64,000 bases of DNA from contig CAVLCI010000003.1 of NCBI GenBank assembly GCA_963661415.1, positions 1 to 64,000 of the forward strand, read 5' to 3'. Numbering within the stretch: position 1 is the stretch's first letter; each line of letters begins with the position of its first letter. A program made the position numbers and the translations under genes. Positions 7,309 to 17,007 of this stretch are shown one piece after another. Source of the DNA: Bulleidia sp963661415. GTDB lineage: Bacteria; Bacillota_I; Bacilli_A; Erysipelotrichales; Erysipelotrichaceae. Below the pieces are notes generated by a model that made no database searches, was not told where the DNA came from, and was given only the letters and a program-made list of their open reading frames with translations.

Positions 7309-8674
7309 ATTGATAATCTTGACCATCTTCTGGTTGATTTTTAAAGTAATAGATGATGAATGGCACAGATATGATAACGGCTATGATTTCCGATATCGAC
7401 TGTGCTTTTTCTAATCCACTTAATCCAAACAATAGATTCATGATCACAATTGTTGGAATCAAGGATAGACCAGATCTTAATGCCGCAAGGAAAGATGCGA
7501 CTTTTGTTCTACCAATGGATTGAAATAACATATTTCCATACATCGTAACTGGCATTAGAACCAATGATATAGAATACCATCTTAGTGTACGTGAACCAAT
7601 CGCGATAACTTCAGCATCATCTCTAAATAAGGCAACTAACGTTTCAGCATTGAAGTAAGCAATCAATGCTGAAGTGAGCATTAATGCGGTACCTAATTCC
7701 ATCGCAAAGATAAAACCTGCTTTAACACGACTATAAAATTTAGCACCGAAATTAAATGCAGAGACAGGTTGGAAGCCTTGTCCAACACCAATCGCAACAC
7801 AGAATAAGAAGTTGACTACACGATTGACAATGGATATTGCGGCTACTGCAGCATCTCCATAAATTGCGGCAGTTCCATTGAGAACCATTGTAGAGATGGA
7901 ATTCAATCCTTGTCTAAATAGAGAAGGTAATCCAGTCGCAATAATATCTTGATAAATATATAGTTTTCTACCAAAATCTTGAATCTTAAATGAAGATTGT
8001 GTTTGATGACGTAAATATGGAATCATCAATACAAACATTGAGATATATTGAGAAATCGCAGTCGATAGACCAGCACCTCCAATTCCCATATGGAAGATAT
8101 TAATGAAAACATAATCTCCAAAAATATTTAAAATACCACCTAATGTTAAACCAATCATCGCAAAGAATGCTTTTCCTTCATAACGAAGAATGTTATTCAT
8201 AACACAACTTGAAGTTAAAGCAGGACCTGCGATTAAGATATACATCGCATAATCTCTAGCGTAAGGTAAGATCGTTTCTGTACTTCCTAATAGTCTCATG
8301 AAAGGATCCATAAATAGAAATCCAAAAATCATGATGATCGTTCCTACAAAAATAGAACACCAGAAGGATGTAGAAGCGTAGATCTTAGCGGATTTTACAT
8401 CGTGATTTCCAAGTTTTCTAGCGATGTTAGCACCGGCTCCATGTCCAAACATAAATCCAAAAGCTTGTAAGATAGACATTAATCCAAATACGATGCCAGT
8501 CGCACCAGAAGCACTTGTTCCAATCGTTCCTACAAAGTAGGTGTCTGCCATGTTATAAATATTTGTAACCAACATGGATACGACAGTTGGTAATCCAAGT
8601 GATAAGATGAGTTTTGACACAGGTGTTTGTGTCATTTTAATGTATTGTTGATTTGCTTGTTCTTTATTTACCAT
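7307..8674 (-). CDS. MATE family efflux transporter (first of three)
   Basis: 455 aa integral membrane protein with about 12 hydrophobic helices and MATE hallmarks near the N-terminus (LPTVVSMLVTNIYNMADTY). Predicted cation-coupled drug or metabolite exporter; substrate unknown. Start is set at the Met of MVNKEQ because TATAAT (minus strand, 8686-8681) ends 6 nt before it and no Shine-Dalgarno is present; an upstream in-frame Met at 8737 would overlap the terminator of the beta-glucosidase gene. Low Lys/Arg content in helices is as expected. Confidence 0.88.
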   Translation of the reverse strand: MVNKEQANQQYIKMTQTPVSKLILSLGLPTVVSMLVTNIYNMADTYFVGTIGTSASGATGIVFGLMSILQAFGFMFGHGAGANIARKLGNHDVKSAKIYASTSFWCSIFVGTIIMIFGFLFMDPFMRLLGSTETILPYARDYAMYILIAGPALTSSCVMNNILRYEGKAFFAMIGLTLGGILNIFGDYVFINIFHMGIGGAGLSTAISQYISMFVLMIPYLRHQTQSSFKIQDFGRKLYIYQDIIATGLPSLFRQGLNSISTMVLNGTAAIYGDAAVAAISIVNRVVNFLFCVAIGVGQGFQPVSAFNFGAKFYSRVKAGFIFAMELGTALMLTSALIAYFNAETLVALFRDDAEVIAIGSRTLRWYSISLVLMPVTMYGNMLFQSIGRTKVASFLAALRSGLSLIPTIVIMNLLFGLSGLEKAQSISEIIAVIISVPFIIYYFKNQPEDGQDYQ

Positions 8675-8724
8675 GGAACCATTATATTTCTTTTCTGAAA
8701 AAAATAAAGTTATTTTCAAAATAT

Positions 8725-8750
8725 GAAAAAGACACACTTTGAAGTGTGCC
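8725..8750 (-). terminator. Terminator of the beta-glucosidase gene
   Basis: Minus-strand hairpin CACACTT/AGTGTG with outer G-C closure, followed by a T run. Confidence 0.75.
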
Positions 8751-8760
8751 TTTATAGTAA

Positions 8761-10218
8761 TTAGAGTTCTTCTCCGTTTGTTTCAATAACGTGTTTATAC
8801 CAATCAAATGATTTTTTCTTACTTCTAGATAAATCACCTTCACCAGCGTTATTTTTATTAACATAGATAAATCCATAACGCTTATCCATTTCACCAGAGG
8901 AAGCAGATACAATATCAATTGGTGCCCACATTTGATAACCAAGTAGATCAACACCATCTTCATTCACAGCATCTCTCATCGCAGAAATGTGATTTCTGAG
9001 ATATTCAATACGATAATCATCGTTGACTGTTCCATCTTCTTCTTTCTTATCGTATGCACCTAATCCATTTTCAACAATCATCATTGGTAAATGATAACGA
9101 TCTGTGAAGTAGTTCAAAGAATAACGTAGTCCAAGTGGATCGATTGGCCATCCCCAATCAGATACTGCTAAGTATGGATTCTTAACAACATCACTTGGTG
9201 CAGTGTCCTTCATAGCGAAGTTTCCTTCATAGAAATCATAGTGGTCATTTCCTTCATGCCATGCTGTTGTCATAGACATGTAGTAAGAGAATGCAGCGTA
9301 ATCTACTTTACCTTTCTTGATTTCTTCTCTTTCTTCATCGCTTAAATCAATTGTATAACCTTTTCTTTCCCAATATTTTTCTAAGTAACCTGGAATGATA
9401 CCTGTGCATTGTACATCTGCGAACCAATATTTTCTGTGGTTAGCAGCAGTGAATTCCATCATATCTTTTGGATTACATGTTGCTGGATATACTGGTACAA
9501 AACCAATCATACATCCAATCATATTATTTGGATCGATTTCATGACCAATCTGAACGGCTTTTGCGGAAGCTATTAATTCATTAATGCCTGATTGATACAT
9601 CATATATTGATTATCAGGATTATCATTTGTAGTTAATACAGCACCTTCTTGTAATAGATTGTGTGCATTTTCATTTGCGGCTTGGTTATTGATTTCGTTG
9701 AATGTCATCCAATATTTAACTTTGCCTTTATATCTTTCAAAGCAAGTCTTAGAGAATGTTACAAAGAAATCAATACATCTCTTATCCATAAAACCATTAT
9801 ATTCTTTCGCTAGATGATATGGCATTTCAAAGTGTTGTAATGTAATGACTGGTTCAATTCCATAATGATGCATTGTATCAAACATATCATCATAGAACTT
9901 TAAACCTTCTTCATTTGGTTCAGCGTCATCTCCATTTGGATAGATTCTACTCCATGCAATAGAAGTACGGAATGCTTTGAATCCCATCTGTGCAAATAAA
10001 GCGATATCTTCTTTGTAATGATGATAGAAATCAATAGCTTCGTGGTTTGGATAATTTTCTCCTTCGATTACTCCATCTGTAATACGACGTGGAATACCAT
10101 TTCCACCAGCTGTCATGACATCTGCGATAGATGGTCCTTTACCACCTTGATCCCAGCCTCCTTCTAATTGATGGGCAGCAACTGCACCGCCCCATAAAAA
10201 ATCTTTACGAAAACCCAT
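8761..10218 (-). CDS. 6-phospho-beta-glucosidase (GH1)
   Basis: Hydrolyses phosphorylated beta-glucosides brought in by a PTS. 485 aa, full GH1 length. Acid/base E175 in TFNEINNQ and nucleophile E382 in IVENGLG. The SASSGEMDKRYGFIYV stretch is the phosphate-recognition loop of 6-phospho enzymes. No PTS gene is adjacent here, so the sugar supply lies elsewhere. AAGGAGG precedes the ATG and TGATAAAAT on the minus strand is its likely extended -10. Confidence 0.92.
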   Translation of the reverse strand: MGFRKDFLWGGAVAAHQLEGGWDQGGKGPSIADVMTAGGNGIPRRITDGVIEGENYPNHEAIDFYHHYKEDIALFAQMGFKAFRTSIAWSRIYPNGDDAEPNEEGLKFYDDMFDTMHHYGIEPVITLQHFEMPYHLAKEYNGFMDKRCIDFFVTFSKTCFERYKGKVKYWMTFNEINNQAANENAHNLLQEGAVLTTNDNPDNQYMMYQSGINELIASAKAVQIGHEIDPNNMIGCMIGFVPVYPATCNPKDMMEFTAANHRKYWFADVQCTGIIPGYLEKYWERKGYTIDLSDEEREEIKKGKVDYAAFSYYMSMTTAWHEGNDHYDFYEGNFAMKDTAPSDVVKNPYLAVSDWGWPIDPLGLRYSLNYFTDRYHLPMMIVENGLGAYDKKEEDGTVNDDYRIEYLRNHISAMRDAVNEDGVDLLGYQMWAPIDIVSASSGEMDKRYGFIYVNKNNAGEGDLSRSKKKSFDWYKHVIETNGEEL

Positions 10219-10277
10219 TTATGTTTTCCTCCTTGATGATATTATTTTATCATGTGTATTTTGAAAGGGGTATGATT

Positions 10278-10853
10278 ATGTCTATGAATATTAGGAAGTA
10301 TATTGAAAATTATGTTCCATTCAACGAACAAGAAGCAAACGATCAAAAAGAAATATTAAAATGGATCGATACAGGATTCGATTTATGGACAAGAGAAAAT
10401 GGAATGGCTCATTTCACTGCTTCTGCTTGGGCAACAGATTCATCTAAAACGAAAGTATTAATGGCATATCATAATATTTATCAATCATGGAGCTGGTTAG
10501 GTGGACATAATGATGGTAATCAAGATTTTTTACATGTTGCGATCAAAGAAGTACAAGAAGAAAGTGGCGTTAAACATGTGCATCCTTTAAGTGATGATAT
10601 TTTCTCAATGGAAATCTTAACCGTTGATGGACATCAAAAAAGAGGGGTGTATGTTCCTTCGCATTTACATTTAAATATTACATATTTATTAGAAGTAGAT
10701 ATCCATGATCCTGTATTTGTCAAACAAGACGAAAATAGTGCAGTTGGTTGGTTTGATTTGGATGAAGCAATTGAAAAATGTAGTGAACCATGGATGATAG
10801 AACATGTTTATAAAAAATTGAATCAAAAATTAAAAATGGTCTCAAATCAATGA
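10278..10853 (+). CDS. Nudix hydrolase family protein
   Basis: 191 aa. A Nudix box is recognisable in GNQDFLHVAIKEVQEESGV, with KEVQEE in place of REUXEE and His where the first conserved Glu usually stands, so catalytic competence is not certain. Start at 10278 fits AAAGGGG (10264-10270) with 7-nt spacing; an upstream ATG at 10272 is too close. It diverges from the beta-glucosidase; substrate unknown. Confidence 0.8.
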   Translation: MSMNIRKYIENYVPFNEQEANDQKEILKWIDTGFDLWTRENGMAHFTASAWATDSSKTKVLMAYHNIYQSWSWLGGHNDGNQDFLHVAIKEVQEESGVKHVHPLSDDIFSMEILTVDGHQKRGVYVPSHLHLNITYLLEVDIHDPVFVKQDENSAVGWFDLDEAIEKCSEPWMIEHVYKKLNQKLKMVSNQ

Positions 10854-10859
10854 GACCAT
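10836..10859. terminator. Bidirectional terminator between Nudix and C-S lyase genes
   Basis: ATGGTCTCA (10836-10844) pairs with TGAGACCAT (10851-10859); A-rich and T-rich flanks serve both strands. The Nudix stop codon is inside the right arm. Confidence 0.8.
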
Positions 10860-10863
10860 AGTT

Positions 10864-12078
10864 TTATTTTACAAATACTTCTTTTTTTAAACGATCGAAT
10901 GCTTCTTGCACTCTAGATAGAGGTAAAGCTAGATTGATACGGATTGAATATTTGCCATGGAAAGGTCTTCCGTCTTGCCAATAGACGCCAACTTCCCAAC
11001 CTTTATGAATGAGAGTATCCATATCAATATCATGTTTTTTACAATATGCTTCACAATCCAAGAACAACATATATGTTCCTTCAGGTTTTGATAGCGCAAC
11101 ACCTTCAAAGTTTTCTTTAATGAAGTTATATGCATAATCAACATTCTTTGTTAATGTAGCACACAATTCATCTGTCCATTCATAACCTTCAGGTTTATAT
11201 GCACCAATGAGTGCATACATTGATAGAACATTCATAGAATTGTAATGAGATAAAGAAGATTCTTTTTCAATTCTCTCTCTTAACCAATCATTGTAGATAA
11301 TATGATAAGAACCAATTAGACCAGCTAGATTGAATGTTTTACTTGGGGCATACATTGCGGCTGTATGTGTTCTAGCGTATTCATTTACACTTTGTGTAGG
11401 TGTATGTTTATGACCATCTAAAATAATATCAGACCAGATTTCATCTGAGATGATCCAAACATTATGTTTTTCAAAAATTTCAACAGCTTTTTTTAATTCT
11501 TCTTTTTCCCAAACTCTTCCACATGGATTATATGGATTACATACAATAGCGACATGAATATGATTTTCTACGATTTTCTTTTCCATATCTTCATAATCCA
11601 TTCTCCATACATCGTTTTCATCTTTTTTCAGAGGAGAAAGAACCATGTTGTATCCATTATTTTCTAAAGCGTGTGTAAAACCAATATATGTTGGAGAATT
11701 TAAAAGAACATTATCTCCTTTAGAAGCTAATACATTCACGGCAGAAATAACACCACCTAAAACACCATTTTCATATCCAATGTGCTTTGCTTCTAAACCA
11801 GTTACGCCATTTCTTGTTTCATGCCATTTGATAATGCTATCAAAGTATTCATCTCTAGGTTGAAAATAACCAAATGAAGGATGGTTTGTTCTTTCGATGA
11901 TAGCTTCTGTAATAGTAGGGCAAACAGGGAAATTCATATCTGCAACCCACATAGGAATTACATCATATCCTTCTTTACGCTTAACTGCAGCGTATTGACC
12001 AACTTCATTTGTTGGTAGATCTACCGCAATAGCGTCTTTTCCTACACGATCTAGAATTGATTCAAAATCATATTTCAT
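10864..12078 (-). CDS. PatB/MalY-type pyridoxal phosphate C-S lyase (cystathionine beta-lyase-like)
   Basis: Fold-type I aminotransferase-like enzyme; family members cleave cystathionine or cysteine to pyruvate, ammonia and a thiol. 404 aa. PLP lysine K247 in APSKTFNLAG; NPYNPCGR (181-188) and SDEIWSD (211-217) are the cofactor-binding motifs. AGGAGG precedes the ATG and TATAAT (minus strand, 12115-12110) is a plausible -10. It is in the same neighbourhood as cysK-cysE but is not in that operon. Confidence 0.88.
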   Translation of the reverse strand: MKYDFESILDRVGKDAIAVDLPTNEVGQYAAVKRKEGYDVIPMWVADMNFPVCPTITEAIIERTNHPSFGYFQPRDEYFDSIIKWHETRNGVTGLEAKHIGYENGVLGGVISAVNVLASKGDNVLLNSPTYIGFTHALENNGYNMVLSPLKKDENDVWRMDYEDMEKKIVENHIHVAIVCNPYNPCGRVWEKEELKKAVEIFEKHNVWIISDEIWSDIILDGHKHTPTQSVNEYARTHTAAMYAPSKTFNLAGLIGSYHIIYNDWLRERIEKESSLSHYNSMNVLSMYALIGAYKPEGYEWTDELCATLTKNVDYAYNFIKENFEGVALSKPEGTYMLFLDCEAYCKKHDIDMDTLIHKGWEVGVYWQDGRPFHGKYSIRINLALPLSRVQEAFDRLKKEVFVK

Positions 12079-12137
12079 ATCTAACTCCTCCTAAATTTTG
12101 AATGTAATCATTATATTAGAAATTTAATGCATGGAAA

Positions 12138-13025
12138 CTATTGAATATCAAAAATTGAATAATCTTTTTCGTATTTTTCTGAAATTTTATGTTTTTTTTC
12201 AGAAATTGGATCTTTAAAAGAAATTTTTTGAGCCCATAGTCCCATATTTTTGAAGTCTTTTGAATATTTTCCATAAATTGGATCATTGACAATTGGTAAT
12301 CCAATAGAAGAAAGATGAACACGTATTTGATGTGTTCTTCCTGTATCTAAAATACAACGAATTAAATTGTATTCTTTATATTTTTGAAGTACTTCACAAT
12401 GTGTTAAAGAATTTTTTCCTGTTTTAGAGATGCGATATTGATTGGAATGGTGACGATCTTTACCAATTGGTTGATTAATAGAAAACTTTTCTCCAACTTT
12501 TCGATTTCCATAAACAATTGCGAGATATTCACGGTGAATCTTTTTTTGTTCCATACAATCATCTAACCATGGTTGAAAAAATGGAAGCAAAGAATATAGG
12601 ACAATACCTGATGTATCTTTATCTAAACGATGTAATGGTCGAACTGTCGTATGCATATCATGATCAAGCAAATAACGTGCAACTTTAGCGTTTAAGCAAT
12701 GCGTATCATTTTCTTCTCCATGAATGATGATACCTGCTTCTTTATGTACAACAAGAATAAAAGGATCTTGATAGAGAACAGTGCATGCATCATTTGATGG
12801 TATCCAATCAACTTCACTTTTTTTCAGGAATAACGTGATGGATTGATTCTTGATTGGATCATGAATGTTTTTGACTGGTTGATTATTTAATAGAAGTTCT
12901 TTGTTTTGTATCAAAAGATATTTATTCTTTTTTGATTGTTTGTAGTAATCTAAAAAATCTTCTATTGTTTGAAATTTTTTTGTGTCATAAATGACAATTT
13001 TTTCATTTGTGATTTCGTATTTCAT
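12138..13025 (-). CDS. RluA-family RNA pseudouridine synthase
   Basis: Isomerises uridine in rRNA or tRNA. 295 aa. N-terminal S4-like region, then the catalytic motif RPLHRLDKDTSG with the essential Asp, and the later GRTHQIRVHL motif. The start is taken at 13025: TGTTAGAAT on the minus strand ends 7 nt upstream and there is no Shine-Dalgarno, so the mRNA probably begins at the ATG. An alternative Met at 13034 overlaps the -10. Its promoter is back-to-back with that of the polymerase gene. Confidence 0.88.
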   Translation of the reverse strand: MKYEITNEKIVIYDTKKFQTIEDFLDYYKQSKKNKYLLIQNKELLLNNQPVKNIHDPIKNQSITLFLKKSEVDWIPSNDACTVLYQDPFILVVHKEAGIIIHGEENDTHCLNAKVARYLLDHDMHTTVRPLHRLDKDTSGIVLYSLLPFFQPWLDDCMEQKKIHREYLAIVYGNRKVGEKFSINQPIGKDRHHSNQYRISKTGKNSLTHCEVLQKYKEYNLIRCILDTGRTHQIRVHLSSIGLPIVNDPIYGKYSKDFKNMGLWAQKISFKDPISEKKHKISEKYEKDYSIFDIQ

Positions 13026-13032
13026 AGAAAAC

Positions 13033-13050
13033 ATTCTAACATGTTATGAT
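13033..13050. promoter_or_regulatory. Divergent extended -10 pair sharing an ACATGT core
   Basis: ACATGT at 13039-13044 supplies the TG of TGTTATGAT (plus strand, -10 at 13045-13050) and of TGTTAGAAT (minus strand, -10 at 13038-13033). Each start codon begins exactly 7 nt beyond its -10 box. Confidence 0.72.
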
Positions 13051-13057
13051 ATTTTGT

Positions 13058-14542
13058 ATGAAAAAGAAACGCACATATATCGCAATCGACTTAAAATCTT
13101 TTTATGCTTCGGTAGAATGTCAATTAAGAGGATTGGATCCTTTGACAACCAATTTGGTCGTTGCGGATGAATCGAAAACAGATAAAACAATTTGTTTGGC
13201 AGTATCACCATCTTTAAAACAATATGGAATTGGTGGAAGGGCAAGACTTTTTGAGGTAAGACAAAAAGTAAGACAAATTAATCAAGAAAGAAAAGAAAAG
13301 ATTCATTATCAAAAATTTGTTGGTTCTTCAATGAATGCGACGGAATTGAAAGATCCATATTTAGAATTGGATTTTTTAGCGGCTCCACCACAAATGGCAA
13401 CGTATATTGAATACTCTACAAGAATTTATAATATCTATTTAAGATATATTTCAAAAGATGATATTCATGTATATTCGATTGATGAAGTATTTATTGATGT
13501 GACAGATTATTTGAAAATCTATGAAATGAACGCACATGATTTTGCACGGATGTTAATTCAACAAGTTTTAAAAGAAACAGGAATTACCGCAACTGCAGGC
13601 ATTGGTGATAATTTGTTTTTGAGTAAAGTTGCGATGGATATCGTAGCGAAACATATTCCAGCCGATCAAGATGGTGTTAGAATCGCTGAATTAGATGAAA
13701 TGTCTTATCGTAAGTTACTATGGACCCATCGTCCTTTAACAGATTTTTGGAGAATTGGAAAAGGTACAGAAAATCGACTTGCGAAAGTTGGAATCTATAC
13801 AATGGGAGATATTGCTAGATGCTCATTAGGAAAATTTACAGATTATTATAATGAAGATCTTTTGTATCAAATATTTGGAATCAATGCGGAATTGATCATT
13901 GATCATGCTTGGGGATATGAATCTTGTACATTAAAAGATATCAAAGCGTATCAACCAACGATGCATTCTTATAATGTTGGGCAAGTCATGACAAGTCCAC
14001 ATGATTATGAATCTACAAAAATAGTTATCAAAGAAATGTGTGAAGAACTTTCTTTAAAACTTATTGAAAATCATAAAAATACAGATCGAATCGGATTGAT
14101 GGTTGGTTACGATATCTCAAGTATGACAGATGATTATGAAGGGGAAGTGGTCGTGGATTGGTATGGCAGAGTATTACCGAAACAAATGAGTGGAATGGTT
14201 GTTTTGAAACAAAGAACATCTACGATTTCTATGTTAACAAAAGCTGCAATGGATATTTATGAAGCAAGAATCAATAAGAAATTAAAGACACGTAGAATCA
14301 ATTTATATGCACCCAATTTAAAAGATGATTCTTGTTTAGAATATGAATTCACACAAACAGATCTATTCGATTCTTCTTCAACATTACCAAAAGTAGATGT
14401 TACAAAAGAAAAAAATATAGAACAAGCTATCTTAGAAATTAAAAGAAGATATGGTAAAAATGCAATCGTGAAAGGAATGGATCTAACAGAAGGTGCTACG
14501 ACCAAACAAAGAAATGAACAGATTGGAGGACATAAAGCGTGA
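13058..14542 (+). CDS. Y-family DNA polymerase (UvrX/DinB-like)
   Basis: Error-prone translesion polymerase. 494 aa. First catalytic Asp in IAIDLKSFYASVEC near residues 7-18, second acidic cluster YSIDEVFIDVT near 145-155, with helix-hairpin-helix and little-finger regions after. The steric-gate Phe/Tyr is in SFYAS. It is paired with a YolD-like gene by overlapping stop and start, as in Bacillus plasmid, phage and chromosome copies. No LexA box was noticed; a TGTTATGAT -10 ends 7 nt before ATG, so it may be leaderless. Confidence 0.9.
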   Translation: MKKKRTYIAIDLKSFYASVECQLRGLDPLTTNLVVADESKTDKTICLAVSPSLKQYGIGGRARLFEVRQKVRQINQERKEKIHYQKFVGSSMNATELKDPYLELDFLAAPPQMATYIEYSTRIYNIYLRYISKDDIHVYSIDEVFIDVTDYLKIYEMNAHDFARMLIQQVLKETGITATAGIGDNLFLSKVAMDIVAKHIPADQDGVRIAELDEMSYRKLLWTHRPLTDFWRIGKGTENRLAKVGIYTMGDIARCSLGKFTDYYNEDLLYQIFGINAELIIDHAWGYESCTLKDIKAYQPTMHSYNVGQVMTSPHDYESTKIVIKEMCEELSLKLIENHKNTDRIGLMVGYDISSMTDDYEGEVVVDWYGRVLPKQMSGMVVLKQRTSTISMLTKAAMDIYEARINKKLKTRRINLYAPNLKDDSCLEYEFTQTDLFDSSSTLPKVDVTKEKNIEQAILEIKRRYGKNAIVKGMDLTEGATTKQRNEQIGGHKA

Positions 14543-14964
14543 GAGAAATATCAAAGAATCAATTTGATGAACATCGTTATGATGATATTTTAAATGTCCA
14601 AAGACCTGTTTCTAAAAATCATAGACATATGTTGGTTTCAAATAGAGCAGCACAATTTATGCCATATGATGCATTGAGTGGATATAGAGAATCAATCCAA
14701 GAAAATGGAAGAATTACATTACAAAAAGTGGAATTGAGTGATGACGAAAAAAGTAAGATCAATGATGTCTTAAATCAAATTCTTGTACAAATAAAAAATC
14801 ATCCGAAAGTTCGAATGACTTATTTTTTAATGGATGATTATAAAGATGGTGGTTCTTATGAACAAATCGAAGGATGTGTGAAAAAGATAGAACTTGGTAA
14901 AGTTATCTTTTTGGATCGATTTTCTGTTGAAATAGAAGATATCATTTCAATGGAATTTGTTTAG
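14539..14964 (+). CDS. YolD-like family protein
   Basis: 141 aa. The segment NRAAQFMPYDALSGYRE followed by a predicted small beta fold is the YolD signature. Function is not established; these proteins travel with Y-family polymerases and may modulate them. GTG start at 14539 overlaps the polymerase stop (GCGTGA) and has GGAGG at about 14525-14529, so the two are translationally coupled. It overlaps the phosphodiesterase end by 4 bases convergently. Confidence 0.82.
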   Translation: MREISKNQFDEHRYDDILNVQRPVSKNHRHMLVSNRAAQFMPYDALSGYRESIQENGRITLQKVELSDDEKSKINDVLNQILVQIKNHPKVRMTYFLMDDYKDGGSYEQIEGCVKKIELGKVIFLDRFSVEIEDIISMEFV

Positions 14965-15434
14965 TAAGGTTGATAATCAATGCGTTTTGCTTGGAATTGA
15001 TTTCCGTTGATTTCAACTTCCATAAAACAAGGTGGTGTTCCATCTCTATTCATTGATATTGAACCAGGATTACAAACATGTACGCCATTGATATATCCAT
15101 CATAATAAATATGAGAATGTCCAAAGAAAGCAATATCACAATCATTTCTTTTGGCAGCTTTTGCGACTGCTTCAGGATTAGGGAAACTAGATGAAAACAA
15201 AACATGTCCATGTAAGATCAAAATGCGATGATTTTCGATTTCAATGATCTTTCCGTTTGGATACCAATTTGGATTATCACAATTTCCTGCAACGATTTCA
15301 AATCCTCTTGCGTATTCTTTTGGTAAACAAATATCCCCACAATGAATGATACGATCAACATCTGAATAAACATCACGAATATAATTTAATGGTGCTTTTT
15401 GTCCATGTGAATCACTAAGTATGATTAATTTCAT
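14961..15434 (-). CDS. YfcE/MJ0936-type metallophosphoesterase
   Basis: 157 aa phosphodiesterase. Motifs in order: SDSHG at residues 6-10, HCGD, GNCDN, LHGH and GHSH, all metal ligands. Known relatives cleave simple phosphodiesters; cellular substrate unknown. TGGCATAAT on the minus strand ends 6 nt before the ATG and there is no Shine-Dalgarno, so the mRNA is predicted to be leaderless. The previous gene's terminator lies just upstream. Confidence 0.87.
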   Translation of the reverse strand: MKLIILSDSHGQKAPLNYIRDVYSDVDRIIHCGDICLPKEYARGFEIVAGNCDNPNWYPNGKIIEIENHRILILHGHVLFSSSFPNPEAVAKAAKRNDCDIAFFGHSHIYYDGYINGVHVCNPGSISMNRDGTPPCFMEVEINGNQFQAKRIDYQPY

Positions 15435-15461
15435 AAATTGATTATGCCATAAATCATAAAA

Positions 15462-15486
15462 AACAAGCAAATTAATTTTGCTTGTT
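15462..15486 (-). terminator. Terminator of the RlmD-like gene
   Basis: 10-bp stem on the minus strand (AACAAGCAAA/TTTGCTTGTT) followed by T run; it contains the stop codon of the methyltransferase gene. Confidence 0.8.
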
Positions 15487-16794
15487 GTAGTTATCTCTTT
15501 CTAATACTGTAATTGTTTCAATATGAGGCGTATGTGGGAATAAATCATATGGAACAATTGTTGCGACATGATAATTGTGTTTTAGAATTTTTAGATTTTT
15601 CGCTAAAGTAGATGGATTACAAGAAATGTAAATGATCTTCTTTGGTAATGTTTGTTCAATAGCTTCAATCATTTTATCATCCATGCCACTTCTTGGTGGG
15701 TCAACTAAAAGAACATCTATTTTTTTATCTTGTGCAATCTTTTTGAGACCATTTGCGGCATCATCACAAATAAATTCAACATTGTTGATATTGTTGTCTT
15801 TTGCGTTTTGTGTTGCGTTTTCTACTGCAGAAGGAATAGATTCAATGCCATAGATATGTTTTGCTTTTTTATGTGCTAATAAACTCATGGCACCTACACC
15901 ACAATAAGCTTCTACAAGATTTTCACATTTATCAATTTTACTAACCGCCATCTTATACATTTCTTGTGCTTGTTGGATATTTAATTGGAAGAAAGCTTCT
16001 GGTGCTAGCTGTAGTGTGATATCACCTAAACAAACTGGCATTGTATCAACACCTGCTAATTTATGTGTTGCGCTACCAAAGATACCAACAGATTTATTGT
16101 CTGTATTGATGGATTGGAATACGCCTGTCATGCCATCAATTGCCATGATTTCTTCGATGAGTTCTTTATGAACTTTATCTTTTCCTGTAACAAGTGTTAC
16201 TTGTTTTTTGCCATCAATGACTCTTAGAACAAGATATCTTAATCCTTTTTGTTTTTTTGCGTCATATGCTTTTAAGTAAGAACGATCGATCATCTTCATG
16301 ATTTGAATTCTTGTGTTTTCTAATTCTTCAGATTGAATTTGTGATCTTTTGATTGGATGAAAATGATTTGTTCCTGGGACATACATGCCTGTCATCATAT
16401 GTCCTTTTGAATCTTGAACAGGTAACTTACATTGGGAACGATATCCTAATGTTAAAGGACTTGGATGGAAATCTCTTACAAAATGACTTTTTACATTTGC
16501 GTATTTTAATAAAGTTTCTTCTAAGATCTGTTTTTTATATTTTAATTGTGCAGAATAATCCATGATAAAAAGAGGACATCCTTCTTCTATATAATATGGA
16601 TAGTCTGTACGAATTCTCTCTTTAGAGAACCAAGTAATCTTTTTTAAAGTTGCACGTGAATAATTCTTTTTCTTTTCTGTGATTTCAATTTCTGCTTCTT
16701 CATTTGGTAATACTCCATCACAAAAAACTGGTTTATGATCGATATATCCAATGCCTTCTCCATTAATGCCCATTTTTCTAAATTTTAATTTCAT
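15472..16794 (-). CDS. 23S rRNA (uracil-C5)-methyltransferase, RlmD/RlmCD family
   Basis: SAM-dependent m5U methyltransferase. 440 aa. N-terminal TRAM domain (about 1-55), then a region where Cys ligands of the usual Fe-S cluster would be (only GCPLF is evident), and the Rossmann domain with YCGVGAMSL, DPPRSGMD and the catalytic Cys in ISCNPST. GGTG-type ribosome site; extended -10 TGATATACT on the minus strand (16843-16835) gives a short leader. Whether it methylates U747, U1939 or both cannot be told. Confidence 0.88.
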   Translation of the reverse strand: MKLKFRKMGINGEGIGYIDHKPVFCDGVLPNEEAEIEITEKKKNYSRATLKKITWFSKERIRTDYPYYIEEGCPLFIMDYSAQLKYKKQILEETLLKYANVKSHFVRDFHPSPLTLGYRSQCKLPVQDSKGHMMTGMYVPGTNHFHPIKRSQIQSEELENTRIQIMKMIDRSYLKAYDAKKQKGLRYLVLRVIDGKKQVTLVTGKDKVHKELIEEIMAIDGMTGVFQSINTDNKSVGIFGSATHKLAGVDTMPVCLGDITLQLAPEAFFQLNIQQAQEMYKMAVSKIDKCENLVEAYCGVGAMSLLAHKKAKHIYGIESIPSAVENATQNAKDNNINNVEFICDDAANGLKKIAQDKKIDVLLVDPPRSGMDDKMIEAIEQTLPKKIIYISCNPSTLAKNLKILKHNYHVATIVPYDLFPHTPHIETITVLERDNYNKQN

Positions 16795-16856
16795 AAATTC
16801 ACCTTTACGTAATATATTTCAATTTGCGTTAATAAGTATATCATTTAAAAATGAAA

Positions 16857-16871
16857 AGAATTTCAAATTCT
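16857..16871. repeat. 15-bp palindrome in the rlmD/BMP intergenic region
   Basis: AGAATTT-C-AAATTCT. It lies between the divergent promoters, 86 nt before the BMP promoter's -10; could be an operator, or chance in A/T-rich DNA. Confidence 0.4.
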
Positions 16872-16934
16872 GCACAGAAAATGAAAAAGAACGTAATTCT
16901 TCAAAATAAATTGTTAAAAAATCAAATGGAGATA

Positions 16935-16964
16935 TTGCAATAAAGCGTTAAATCTGAGTAAAAT
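16935..16964 (+). promoter_or_regulatory. Promoter of the nucleoside transporter operon
   Basis: TTGCAA (16935-16940), 18-nt spacer, TAAAAT (16959-16964). Transcript start near 16971; AGGAGG ribosome site follows at 16996-17001. Confidence 0.6.
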
Positions 16965-17007
16965 TGTAGTAACGTAAAGAAACACTTTGCGATAGGAGGA
17001 GAGAATA

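Noticed and set aside
13058..14964. Polymerase-YolD pair as part of a mobile element
   Set aside because: Such pairs occur on plasmids and phages, but no integrase, repeat boundary or composition shift was seen here.
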